A stretch of 40,182 bases of DNA from Planctomycetota bacterium. Lineage in GTDB: Bacteria > Planctomycetota > Planctomycetia > Pirellulales > Pirellulaceae. Location of the stretch: the NCBI GenBank assembly GCA_016872775.1, contig VGZA01000056.1, forward strand, positions 1 through 40,182, given 5' to 3'. This document shows, piece by piece, positions 17,545 to 26,911 of the stretch (the first letter of the stretch is position 1; each line of letters opens with the position of its first letter). The notes beneath the pieces are model-generated. The model worked only from the letters and a program-made list of their open reading frames with translations, did no database searches and was not told the origin of the DNA. The position numbers and the translations under genes are program-made.

Positions 17545-17573
17545 ATCGTATCGGTGGGGTCGGGTCGAGGCAA
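17545..17573 (-). promoter_or_regulatory. Candidate sigma70-like promoter for the coiled-coil gene
   Basis: On the minus strand TTGCCT (17573-17568) and TACGAT (17550-17545) are 17 bases apart, each matching 4 of 6 consensus positions. The start codon of the coiled-coil gene is about 78 bases downstream. This is a pattern match only. Confidence 0.3.
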
Positions 17574-17586
17574 GCGAAGAGTTGGT

Positions 17587-17615
17587 TTGCAATTCCAAGC
17601 ATTAGCGGTCACAAT
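17587..17615 (+). promoter_or_regulatory. Candidate sigma70-like promoter for the protease-fusion gene
   Basis: TTGCAA (17587-17592) and CACAAT (17610-17615) are 17 bases apart, each matching 4 of 6 consensus positions. The ATG at 17671 lies 55 bases downstream. It faces away from the candidate promoter at 17545-17573. Confidence 0.3.
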
Positions 17616-17670
17616 CGACGGCGGCTATGGTGGAACCCGGCATATTACGGCAGACAGCGAGGAATCAGGC

Positions 17671-19998
17671 ATGACAGTGCGGTCGTTTTCCGGCGGGCGA
17701 GTCGCGGTCTTGTTCTTTTCCCTTGTATCTGCCGTTCCGCTTGCCCCCGGAACGGCCGACGACGTCGCAGGCAAGACTACCGACCCCGCAAAAACCCGCA
17801 CCGGGGGCGCGGCGCAGGCAACTCCAGGCGAAACCACGGGCGACCAACCGGCCGCCGAAGGCGCAACACGCTCCGTGGAGGAACTGGCGCGTGCCGCGCG
17901 CGATGCCGTCGTGCTCGTTACCGTCAAAGGTCGCGACGGTCGGCAGCGCGGTCTGGGCACGGGTTTTGTCGTCTCGGACGATGGGCTGATCGCGACCAAT
18001 CACCATGTGGTCGGCGAAGGTCGTCCCATTTCCGTACAACTCGCAAGCGGCAAGACCTTGGATGTGACCGCCGTCCACGCTTCGGACCGGGAACGGGATT
18101 TGGTCGTCTTGCGCGTCGACAACCAGGAACTCGCCCCGCTGCCACTCGGCGATTCCGACCGAGTCCAGGATGGTGAATCGATCGTGGCTATGGGACACCC
18201 CCTGGGACTGAAGCACAGTGTGGTGGGAGGCGTGGTCTCGGGGCGCCGAGAGGTCGATCAGCACCGCATGCTGCAGCTGGCGATTCCAATCGAGTCCGGC
18301 AACAGCGGCGGCCCCGTGCTCGACAAACATGGCCGAGTAATCGGCATCGTCACCATGAAGTCGTTAGTGACCAACAATCTGGGATTCGCTGTTGAAATTA
18401 ATGAACTAAAATCGCTGTTGGCTCGTCCCAACCCGATACCAATGGATCGCTGGATGACAATTCATCAGGTCGATTCCCTGGAATGGACCACGTTGCTCGG
18501 GGCGCAGTGGCGGCAGCGGGGTGGGAAGATCTCGGTCAGTGGCGGCGGGGATGCTTTTGGCCGTTCGCTTTGCCTCTGGCAGGCGGCGATTCCCGAAACG
18601 CCGTTCGAGGTCGCGGTGACAGTACGTTTGGACGACGAGTCCGGCGCGGCCGGACTGGCCTTCCATGCGGACGGCGAGCATCGGCATTACGGTTTCTATC
18701 CCAGCAACGGCAAACTGCGATTCAGCCGCTTCGACGGCCCGGTCGTGCAGAACTGGAACGTGCTGCACGAGATTCCAGCACTCCACTACCGTCCCGGCGA
18801 ATGGAATCGCCTTAAGGTCCGCGTGGAATCCGATCGGTTCCTCTGCTTCGTGAACGATCAGCAAGTGCTGGAAGTTTCCGACGGCACCTATCGTGGCGGG
18901 AGGACGGGCCTGGTCAAGTTCCGGCAGACGGAAGCCGAATTCAAACGATTCGACGTCGCTCCTTCGCTGCCTCCATCGGAAGTTTCCGATTCCCGTCGGC
19001 AGGAAATCCTCGGCCGCGTGGAAATGCTGCCGCCCCTGGCGTCGCTTTCGATGCAGGATTTTGACGCACTGAACCGCGATGCGGCCGCCCAGGGCGCCGA
19101 CGTCATCCAACGATTCGCGCAGGACCTGGAACGACGATCGCGGGAACTGCGGCAGCTCGCCGGCGACCTGCGCGCCCGCGAAGTGCTCGACGCGCTGCGA
19201 ACCATCTGCGAAAAAGAGGACGATGAACTGGACTTGCTGCAGGCCTGCCTGCTGATCGCCAAGCTGGACGATCCGGAACTGGATGTCGACAGTTACTTGC
19301 GGAAGGTCGAGCGGATGGCTCACGAGATTCGGGGCAGTCTTGCAGCCGAGGCAATGCCACGCGACCGACTGGCGGCCATCGACCGTTATCTTTTCCAGGA
19401 AAACGGTTTCCACGGCAGTCGCTTCGATTACTACCAGCGCGCCAACAGTCATCTGCACCGACTGCTCGACGACCGCGAAGGGTTGCCGCTGACCTTGTCG
19501 ATCCTCTACCAGGAACTTGGCCGGCGGCTCGGAATCCGCATCGAGGGCATCCCGGCACCGGGCCACTTTGTCGTTCACTACGTCGATGCCGACGATCCAC
19601 TGCAGTCCCGCTACATAGACGTCTTTGAGGGCGGAAAAGTCGTGCAGCGCGAACAACTCCTCGAAAAAGCGGCCGACGCGGTCGGGCGCGGCGAAGCGGA
19701 GAACGCACTCCATCCCGCCACGCGCCGCCAGATGCTGCGGCGAATGCTCGGCAACCTGACCGCAAACGCGCAACGCGAAAACGACTCGGAGGCAATGCTT
19801 CGCTATTATGACACCCTGGTCGTGCTCGATCCCGACGCCCCGCAGATTCGCTTCGATCGAGCTCGACTTCGATTCCAAACCGGCCGCCATGAACAGGCGA
19901 TCCAGGAACTCGAATGGTTCCTCGAACACCGCGCGCCGGGGATCGACCCGGACGGAGTCCGCGCAATTCAAGAAGAGATCCGACGCAGCCGTCGGTAA
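17671..19998 (+). CDS. Secreted trypsin-like protease fused to LamG/DUF1080-like, SirB1-like and TPR domains
   Basis: 775 residues from the ATG at 17671 (GAGG 8 bases upstream), with signal peptide VAVLFFSLVSAVPLAPGTAD. Residues about 70-255 are a trypsin-like HtrA-type protease with the full triad: His112 in ATNHHVV, Asp143 in DRERDLVVLRVD, and Ser212 in ESGNSGGPVLD. No PDZ domain follows. Instead, about 265-435 is a concanavalin-like (DUF1080/LamG-type) beta-sandwich (GLAFHADGEHRHYGFYPS, EWNRLKVRVESDRFLCFVND). About 470-680 is a SirB1/transglutaminase-like helical domain (FHGSRFDYYQRANSHLHRLL, PAPGHFVVHYVD), and the end is TPR-like. It probably acts as a periplasmic protease with substrate- or glycan-binding modules. 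The stop lies inside a 26-bp palindromic element. Confidence 0.88.
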   Translation: MTVRSFSGGRVAVLFFSLVSAVPLAPGTADDVAGKTTDPAKTRTGGAAQATPGETTGDQPAAEGATRSVEELARAARDAVVLVTVKGRDGRQRGLGTGFVVSDDGLIATNHHVVGEGRPISVQLASGKTLDVTAVHASDRERDLVVLRVDNQELAPLPLGDSDRVQDGESIVAMGHPLGLKHSVVGGVVSGRREVDQHRMLQLAIPIESGNSGGPVLDKHGRVIGIVTMKSLVTNNLGFAVEINELKSLLARPNPIPMDRWMTIHQVDSLEWTTLLGAQWRQRGGKISVSGGGDAFGRSLCLWQAAIPETPFEVAVTVRLDDESGAAGLAFHADGEHRHYGFYPSNGKLRFSRFDGPVVQNWNVLHEIPALHYRPGEWNRLKVRVESDRFLCFVNDQQVLEVSDGTYRGGRTGLVKFRQTEAEFKRFDVAPSLPPSEVSDSRRQEILGRVEMLPPLASLSMQDFDALNRDAAAQGADVIQRFAQDLERRSRELRQLAGDLRAREVLDALRTICEKEDDELDLLQACLLIAKLDDPELDVDSYLRKVERMAHEIRGSLAAEAMPRDRLAAIDRYLFQENGFHGSRFDYYQRANSHLHRLLDDREGLPLTLSILYQELGRRLGIRIEGIPAPGHFVVHYVDADDPLQSRYIDVFEGGKVVQREQLLEKAADAVGRGEAENALHPATRRQMLRRMLGNLTANAQRENDSEAMLRYYDTLVVLDPDAPQIRFDRARLRFQTGRHEQAIQELEWFLEHRAPGIDPDGVRAIQEEIRRSRR

Positions 19999-20020
19999 CA
20001 CGAATCTTAATTCGTTCTAC
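19995..20020 (+). repeat. 26-bp palindromic element, copy E4
   Basis: It begins GTAACACGAATCTTA and continues ATTCGTTCTAC. The arms ACGAAT/ATTCGT (20000-20005 with 20010-20015) form a 6-bp stem around a 4-base loop. Bases 2-4 of the element are the TAA stop codon of the protease-fusion gene. It lies just before the stop of the convergent repeat-protein gene. Confidence 0.7.
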
Positions 20021-20021
20021 A

Positions 20022-22538
20022 TCAGACCACGCTTACGCGTCGCGTCCGGTGATTGAGAATCGAATGGGAGCCGTCAAGCCGTGTCACAAACAGCTCCAGG
20101 CCGGTACTGCCGTCGAACTGGATCGTACTGATCGTCTGGACCGAGCCCACATCGTAGGTGGTCCGTTCCCTGCTGCGCTGCGTCACCACCACGACCTGGT
20201 TTGACCCGACGAATGCCAGTTCGTTACCATCCGCGCCATCGAGTTCCGCGATCACCAGCGAAGTCGGACTGCCGACGTTGTAGGTAAACGTGAGCTGCGA
20301 GCGAGCGCTTACGACCGTGACCAGCGCTGGCTGTCCGACACCAGCGACGACCGAAATGTTGGAGAATACGATTTCCTGGCCCGCGATGCCGTCGAGGTCG
20401 ACGAGCTGTACGGCGTTGGGCGTTCCGACGTCGAACGTGCGGGACTGCCGCAGTCGCGCGTTGACCAGGGTCGCTTTTGCCGGCTGGCCAACCCCGCCGC
20501 TGACGTTCAAGTTGGTGAACAGGATTTCGTTGCCCGCGGCGCCGTCGAGTTCCGCGAATTGGAATGCATTGGGCTGCCCCAACTCGAAAGTGTCGATCGT
20601 TCGAGTTCGCCCCGTCAGGATGCTGACCTGGGCCGGCTGCGGAACGCCGCCCACGGTGCGGAGGTTCGTGAGCACCACTTCCGATGCGGCGGTACCATCG
20701 AGTTCCTCCAGCGTCAGGCTATTGGGTTGTCCGATGTCATAGTTGTCGACCTGCTGGCGGCGATAGACGAGCATGGCGGCACGCGCACGCTGCGGCACGC
20801 CGGCGATCGATTGCATGTTCGTGAACAGAACTTCGGACCCGGCCGCACCGTCCAGTTCAGCGACGCGAAAATCCTTGACGCGGCCGACCTCAAACGTGGT
20901 CGCCTGGCCGTTGCGTACCGAGAGCACGGTGGCCTGTGCCAATTCGCCCGCACCGCCTCCGACAACGACATTCGTGAACAGGACTTCGCTGCCCGCATTG
21001 CCGTCGAGCTCCGCAAATTCGAAGGCGTTCGGCCGGCCAACCTCGAACGTGCGGATCGCTTGCGATCGAGCCGAGATGACCGTCGCCCTCGCCTGCTGCG
21101 GAACACCGGCAATGGAGTTCAAATTGGAGAACATCAATTCCGGTCCGGCATTACCGTCCAGATCGACAATCTGCATGTCGTTCGGTCGTCCCACGTCGAA
21201 GTGGTTCAGTTGGCCGGTGCGCCCGGTCAAAATCGAAACGCGAACCGGATCGACGAATCCTCCCAGAGCATTCATGTCGCTGAACAGGACCTCGGATCCA
21301 ACGACGCCGTCGAGGTCGAGCAGCTGGAACGAACGAGGTCGTCCGACATCGAACGAACGAACCGTCTGCGTACGCGCGTTGAGCAGCGTGGCGACGGCCA
21401 GTTCCGGCGCACCGCCCACCAGATTCAGATCGCTGAACAGGATCTCGTTACCGGCGACCCCGTCCAGTTCCGCAAGCTGGAATGCGTTCGGTCGCCCGAC
21501 CGTGTAAGTCCGCGCCTGCAGGCTGCGCCCGGACAGCACCGTGGCCTGGGCTTGCTGGGCGACCCCTGCCACGACATTCACATTGGTGAACAGTACTTCG
21601 TCCCCCGCGACACCATCGAGCTCGGCGAACTGCAAGGTATTGGGGCTTTGCACGTCGAATCTGCGGATCGACTGGTTGCGGGCCGACAGGATCGAAGCCT
21701 GCGCCCGGTCTCCGACGCCACCCGACACATTGAGATTCGTAAACAGGACCTCTTCGCCCGCCGCGCCATCCAGTTCGGCGAAGCGCATTGCATTCGGTCG
21801 ATCGAGATCATAGCTGCGGATCTGTTGCGACCTTGCGGTAAGGATGCGGGCCTCGGCCGTCTGCGCCACACCGGCAACAACGTTCAGGTTGGTAAAAATC
21901 ACTTCCTCCCCCAGGCTGCCATCCAATTCCCGGAACTGGAGACTGTTGGGCCGGCCGAGTTCAAACGTGCGCATCTGCCGTGTACGAGCCGTGAAGATGC
22001 CCGCCTGCGCCGATTGCTGCACGCCGCCAATCTGATGGACATTGGTAAACAGAATCTCCTGTCCGGCAACACCGTCCAGCTCGGCGAACTGAATCAGATT
22101 CGGACTGCCCACATCAAATGTCTGGCTGGACCGAGTTCGCGCCGTGACGATGGACGCTTCCGCTTTCTGCGGTACCCCCCCGAGGATATGTGTGTTCGTG
22201 AAGACCAGTTCGAGTCCCGCTTGACCATCCAGGTCAACCTGGGTCATCGAAGTCCAAGGAGCGATCCGATACGTACGCGCCACATTGTCCGAAGCCGTGC
22301 GAATGCTGACGCTGGTGTTGTCGACAACCGCCACATCGTCCCCGGCAACGCCATCGAAGTCACCCAGGATCGTCGTGCTGGGCGTCCAGCGCTGTTCGAG
22401 GCCTTCCAGCGCCAGGCGAGCCGGGCGATGCCAACCACTGGGATATCTGCGACTCCGATTCCGGTCGCTCCGCGATTTGCCTCGCAGTCCCAACAGTTTG
22501 GAATTCAACAGACTCCAGAGCGAGTGTAATCGCGCCAT
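20022..22538 (-). CDS. Cell-surface or periplasmic protein of about thirteen 51-residue FG-GAP/VCBS-like repeats
   Basis: 838 residues from the ATG at 22538 (GGGAAG 5 bases upstream), reading MARLHSLWSLLNSKLLGLRG; a longer frame to 22709 runs through a tandem-repeat stretch and is less likely. The motif ARLALEGLEQRWTPS is the LExLExR-type N-terminal signature of planctomycete exported proteins. From about residue 90 to the end it is a run of repeats. Thirteen are regular units of 50-51 residues with the pattern ELDGxAGxEVLFTN, then GGVxQxAxAxIxxAR and FDVGRPN; more divergent units cap both ends. DxDG-like loops suggest calcium-bound beta-propeller blades like FG-GAP repeats, here with hydrophobic FTN in place of the usual patterns. 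It is likely adhesive or structural; no enzyme motif is visible. Confidence 0.85.
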   Translation of the reverse strand: MARLHSLWSLLNSKLLGLRGKSRSDRNRSRRYPSGWHRPARLALEGLEQRWTPSTTILGDFDGVAGDDVAVVDNTSVSIRTASDNVARTYRIAPWTSMTQVDLDGQAGLELVFTNTHILGGVPQKAEASIVTARTRSSQTFDVGSPNLIQFAELDGVAGQEILFTNVHQIGGVQQSAQAGIFTARTRQMRTFELGRPNSLQFRELDGSLGEEVIFTNLNVVAGVAQTAEARILTARSQQIRSYDLDRPNAMRFAELDGAAGEEVLFTNLNVSGGVGDRAQASILSARNQSIRRFDVQSPNTLQFAELDGVAGDEVLFTNVNVVAGVAQQAQATVLSGRSLQARTYTVGRPNAFQLAELDGVAGNEILFSDLNLVGGAPELAVATLLNARTQTVRSFDVGRPRSFQLLDLDGVVGSEVLFSDMNALGGFVDPVRVSILTGRTGQLNHFDVGRPNDMQIVDLDGNAGPELMFSNLNSIAGVPQQARATVISARSQAIRTFEVGRPNAFEFAELDGNAGSEVLFTNVVVGGGAGELAQATVLSVRNGQATTFEVGRVKDFRVAELDGAAGSEVLFTNMQSIAGVPQRARAAMLVYRRQQVDNYDIGQPNSLTLEELDGTAASEVVLTNLRTVGGVPQPAQVSILTGRTRTIDTFELGQPNAFQFAELDGAAGNEILFTNLNVSGGVGQPAKATLVNARLRQSRTFDVGTPNAVQLVDLDGIAGQEIVFSNISVVAGVGQPALVTVVSARSQLTFTYNVGSPTSLVIAELDGADGNELAFVGSNQVVVVTQRSRERTTYDVGSVQTISTIQFDGSTGLELFVTRLDGSHSILNHRTRRVSVV

Positions 22539-22580
22539 AAACGCTTCCCATGCGAGAATTTGAATTCGAAACCAGTCGCT

Positions 22581-22660
22581 TCCGGAGTGAGACCCTGCCG
22601 GAGTGAGAGCGTGCCTCAGCAAAACCTTGCCGGAGTGAAACCTTGCCGCGGTGAATCGTT
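22581..22660. repeat. Degenerate 16-bp tandem repeat, five copies
   Basis: Five consecutive 16-base units start at 22581, 22597, 22613, 22629 and 22645. The best-preserved unit is GCCGGAGTGAAACCTT. The third and fifth units are the most diverged. It lies 43 bases upstream of the repeat-protein start, in its probable promoter or leader. Confidence 0.7.
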
Positions 22661-22944
22661 CACGGCGGAACGATCGGCGCGGTGGATACAATTCTTCCTT
22701 TCCTACCATCGGCGACGACCTTGCCGATGATTCGACCTTTTTTGCTCGATCCGACGATATTTGTTCGCCGCCTTATCCAAACCCCCGAGCAACGCGCAAC
22801 CGTGTCCGCCAACCGCTCGTGCAGGCAGTGTGGTTCACCCGATTCCAGATCCGGACCCCGTAACTTGCCTCCGCCCCCCGCTTTACCCTACTTGTCTTCC
22901 GGGCCGCTGCCCCGCCACAATTCTCCAATTCGACCGTATACGGG

Positions 22945-22970
22945 CCAGAACGAATCAAGATTCGTTTTAC
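22945..22970 (-). repeat. 26-bp palindromic element, copy E5
   Basis: On the minus strand it begins GTAAAACGAATCTTG and continues ATTCGTTCT, matching copy E4 at 22 of its first 24 positions. The arms AACGAATC/GATTCGTT (22949-22956 with 22959-22966) form a perfect 8-bp stem. Unlike the other copies it is not downstream of a recognised stop. It lies 17 bases upstream of the zinc-ribbon gene. Confidence 0.7.
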
Positions 22971-22987
22971 GAACAGGTGCTTTCCAA

Positions 22988-23179
22988 ATGACGCACGTTG
23001 AGAACGGGTGGGAAGCGAATCGTCAGGCGGAAGTGGGCGTGGAACGGTCCTGCGCTTCCAACGGTTGGGTGGCGACTGCCTGTCCCGCCTGTGGTGGCTC
23101 CCTGCGGGAGATTCGAGCGAAATTTGTCTGTGAGCGCTGCCATACGATCTGCGAGTCGTGTTGCGAAGGAGGGCGATAG
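22988..23179 (+). CDS. Small zinc-ribbon protein
   Basis: 63 residues. The C-terminal half has CPACGG (Cys32, Cys35) and CERC (Cys48, Cys51) spaced 12 residues apart, a typical zinc-ribbon arrangement, followed by a cysteine-rich tail (CESCCEGGR). The N-terminus is polar and has no signal peptide. A weak AGGTG lies 9 bases before the ATG. The stop is 6 bases before the next ATG, so it is probably translated with the PSD1 gene. I cannot assign a function. A possible role is metal- or nucleic-acid binding, or a chaperone-like role for the haem protein downstream, but there is no direct evidence for any of these. Confidence 0.7.
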   Translation: MTHVENGWEANRQAEVGVERSCASNGWVATACPACGGSLREIRAKFVCERCHTICESCCEGGR

Positions 23180-23185
23180 GTACCG

Positions 23186-25126
23186 ATGTCGGAACGATAC
23201 TTTCAGGAGCTGCTGCCGCGCCTCGCCCGCTTCGCAATGGTCATCGCGATCTTGCTGCTGGCTTTCCGTCGCGACGCGGTGGCGGATGAGACGCGCATCG
23301 ACTTTGCCCACGACATTGTGCCGCTGTTGAAGCGGCGTTGTGGAGAATGCCACACCAACGGCACGCGACAGGGCGACCTGAGCCTGGATACGCGCGAGTC
23401 GATTCTGCGATCGCGGATCGTGGTGTCGGGGAAGAGTCAGGAGAGCGAGTTAATACGCCGGGTGGAGTCGACCGATCCGGAGCAGCGCATGCCGGCGAAG
23501 GGACCTGCGTTGACGCAGCGCGAAATTGGTCTGCTCAAGGCCTGGATCGATCAGGGGTTGCCGTGGGAGCGTGGCTTCAGTTTTGCTCTTTCCAATTATG
23601 ACGCGCCGCTGCGGTTGACACGTCCCGCCGTGCCGCAAGGCTTCGACGAAGCCCGCAGCGATCTCGACCGATTGCTGCTCGGCGAGGCGCGCGACGAAGC
23701 CAGGGCGTTGAATCCGATCGTGGATGACGCCACGTTTGCCCGCCGGGTTTCCCTGGATCTGATCGGCCTGTTGCCGACTCGGGAACAACTCGCCGACCTG
23801 CGGTCGGATCAGACTCCCGATCGGCGGCGTAGTTTCGCCCGAAGGCTGCTGCAGAATCGCCGCGCCTACGCCGACCATTGGCTTTCCTTCTGGAACGATC
23901 TGTTACGCAACGATTACCGTGGAACCGGCTATATCGACGGAGGCCGCAAACAGATCTCTGCATGGCTGTATCAATCCCTGGTGGATAACAAGCCGTACGA
24001 TCAGTTTGCCCGCGAATTGCTCGACCCGGGACCGGAGTCGGAAGGATTCATCAACGGCATCAAATGGCGGGGACGCGTCAACGCCAGCCAGATCCGTGAA
24101 ATTCAATTCTCGCAGAACGTCTCGCAGGTGTTCTTCGGCGTGAACTTGAAATGCGCATCGTGCCACGACAGTTTCATCGACGCCTGGAAACTTGACGATG
24201 CCTATCGAATGGCGGCGATTGTCGCGGAGGGCCCGTTGGAAATCCATCGCTGCGACAAGGCGACCGGCAGAATGGCGACGGCGGGATTTCTCTGGCCCGA
24301 ACTGGGAGAGATCGACGGCGCGATGCCCAGGCCGCAGCGGTTACGGCGGTTGGCCGAATTGGCCACGCACCGCGATAACGGACGGTTTTCGCGGACGATC
24401 GTCAATCGGATCTGGCAGCGGCTGATGGGGCGGGGAATCGTTCACCCCGTCGATGCGATGGGCAGCCGACCGTGGAGCGAAGGGCTGCTGGATTATCTAG
24501 CATGCCAGTTAATCGACGATGGTTACGATCTGACGAAACTGCTGGAGCGTATCGTCGATTCGAATGCCTATCAGGCTCAACATCATGTCGTCGAGTCCGA
24601 ATCGTCGACGGACGACTACCAGTTTCGGGGCCCGGAACTGAAACGCATGACGGCCGAACAGTTTCTGGACGCGATCTGGCAACTCACCTGCACGGGCCCG
24701 GAGAAGATCGATGCACCAGTCCAACAGGTCGATTTTCCTCCGTGGGCGCCCGCGGAGCAGCGGTTTCACCGGGCCGCGCTGCTGCACTGCGACGCGCTGA
24801 TGCGGTCGCTCGGCCGGCCCAACCGCGAGCAGGTTGTTACGACGCGCGGCGATGTACTGACGACATTGCAGGCGCTCGATCTTGCCAACGGAGAATCAAT
24901 GTCGGAACTTCTGCAGCGCGGCGCGGCCAACGTGCGGATGCGTTTCGCCGGCCAACCGCTCGACGCCATGATCGACACACTCTTCGAATCGGCCCTGGCC
25001 CGACCGCCCGCCGACGAGGAACGGCAGACGTCCAGGGAGCTATTGGGGGAGCCGGTCTCCGACGCCGGTCTGGCCGATTTTTTATGGGCTCTGGTGATGT
25101 TGCCCGAGTTTCAATTGGTGCGATAA
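23186..25126 (+). CDS. Short PSD1-type cytochrome c protein (DUF1549/DUF1553)
   Basis: 646 residues, shorter than the two relatives in this window (1127 and 816). The N-terminus (ARFAMVIAILLLAFRRDAVAD) is a signal peptide or anchor. A planctomycete-type cytochrome domain follows, with CGECH at residues 52-56 and RMPAKGPALT, probably carrying the distal ligand. DUF1549 comes next (FARRVSLDLIGLLPTREQLA, KPYDQFARELLDPG) and ends in a second haem-like CASCHDS motif at about 322-326. DUF1553 forms the C-terminal half (RTIVNRIWQRLMGRGIVHPV, LKRMTAEQFLDAIWQL). Members of this group sit in the periplasm and are often paired with a DUF1501 partner; none follows this gene. Their biochemical activity is unknown. 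Confidence 0.9.
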   Translation: MSERYFQELLPRLARFAMVIAILLLAFRRDAVADETRIDFAHDIVPLLKRRCGECHTNGTRQGDLSLDTRESILRSRIVVSGKSQESELIRRVESTDPEQRMPAKGPALTQREIGLLKAWIDQGLPWERGFSFALSNYDAPLRLTRPAVPQGFDEARSDLDRLLLGEARDEARALNPIVDDATFARRVSLDLIGLLPTREQLADLRSDQTPDRRRSFARRLLQNRRAYADHWLSFWNDLLRNDYRGTGYIDGGRKQISAWLYQSLVDNKPYDQFARELLDPGPESEGFINGIKWRGRVNASQIREIQFSQNVSQVFFGVNLKCASCHDSFIDAWKLDDAYRMAAIVAEGPLEIHRCDKATGRMATAGFLWPELGEIDGAMPRPQRLRRLAELATHRDNGRFSRTIVNRIWQRLMGRGIVHPVDAMGSRPWSEGLLDYLACQLIDDGYDLTKLLERIVDSNAYQAQHHVVESESSTDDYQFRGPELKRMTAEQFLDAIWQLTCTGPEKIDAPVQQVDFPPWAPAEQRFHRAALLHCDALMRSLGRPNREQVVTTRGDVLTTLQALDLANGESMSELLQRGAANVRMRFAGQPLDAMIDTLFESALARPPADEERQTSRELLGEPVSDAGLADFLWALVMLPEFQLVR

Positions 25127-25258
25127 TCGGAGGGGCATCGTTTCCGTCCGCTTCCTCCGATCCACCTGTCCGCGTAATGCCCCGTGCCGCATGACCCCCT
25201 CGGCCGATTGCTCCTGAACTCCTCAACTACCGCGGCATCGGAGACGATTCCAAACAGC

Positions 25259-26910
<1,652 letters not shown>

Positions 26911-26911
<1 letters not shown>

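Larger units (their letters stand above)
22539..22987. other. Divergent intergenic region with tandem repeat and palindrome
   Basis: About 450 bases between divergent genes. It holds a degenerate five-copy 16-bp tandem repeat (22581-22660) and a 26-bp palindromic element (22945-22970). Open frames across it, including one in frame with the downstream zinc-ribbon gene, are proline/arginine-rich and unconvincing. Promoters for both neighbours should lie here, but I could not place them. Confidence 0.45.

Noticed and set aside
18406-20001. 531-codon minus-strand frame opposite the protease-fusion gene
   Set aside because: The plus-strand protein has intact catalytic motifs. The antisense frame has no recognisable features.
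20559-22529. 656-codon plus-strand frame opposite the repeat-protein gene
   Set aside because: It is the mirror image of the 51-residue repeats; codon bias of the repeats keeps the opposite strand open. No independent evidence supports it.
22682-22987. N-terminal extension of the zinc-ribbon gene containing another CxxC motif (CRQCG)
   Set aside because: The sequence is proline/arginine-rich and low quality, runs across the palindromic element, and has no good start. The short 63-residue form is more plausible.
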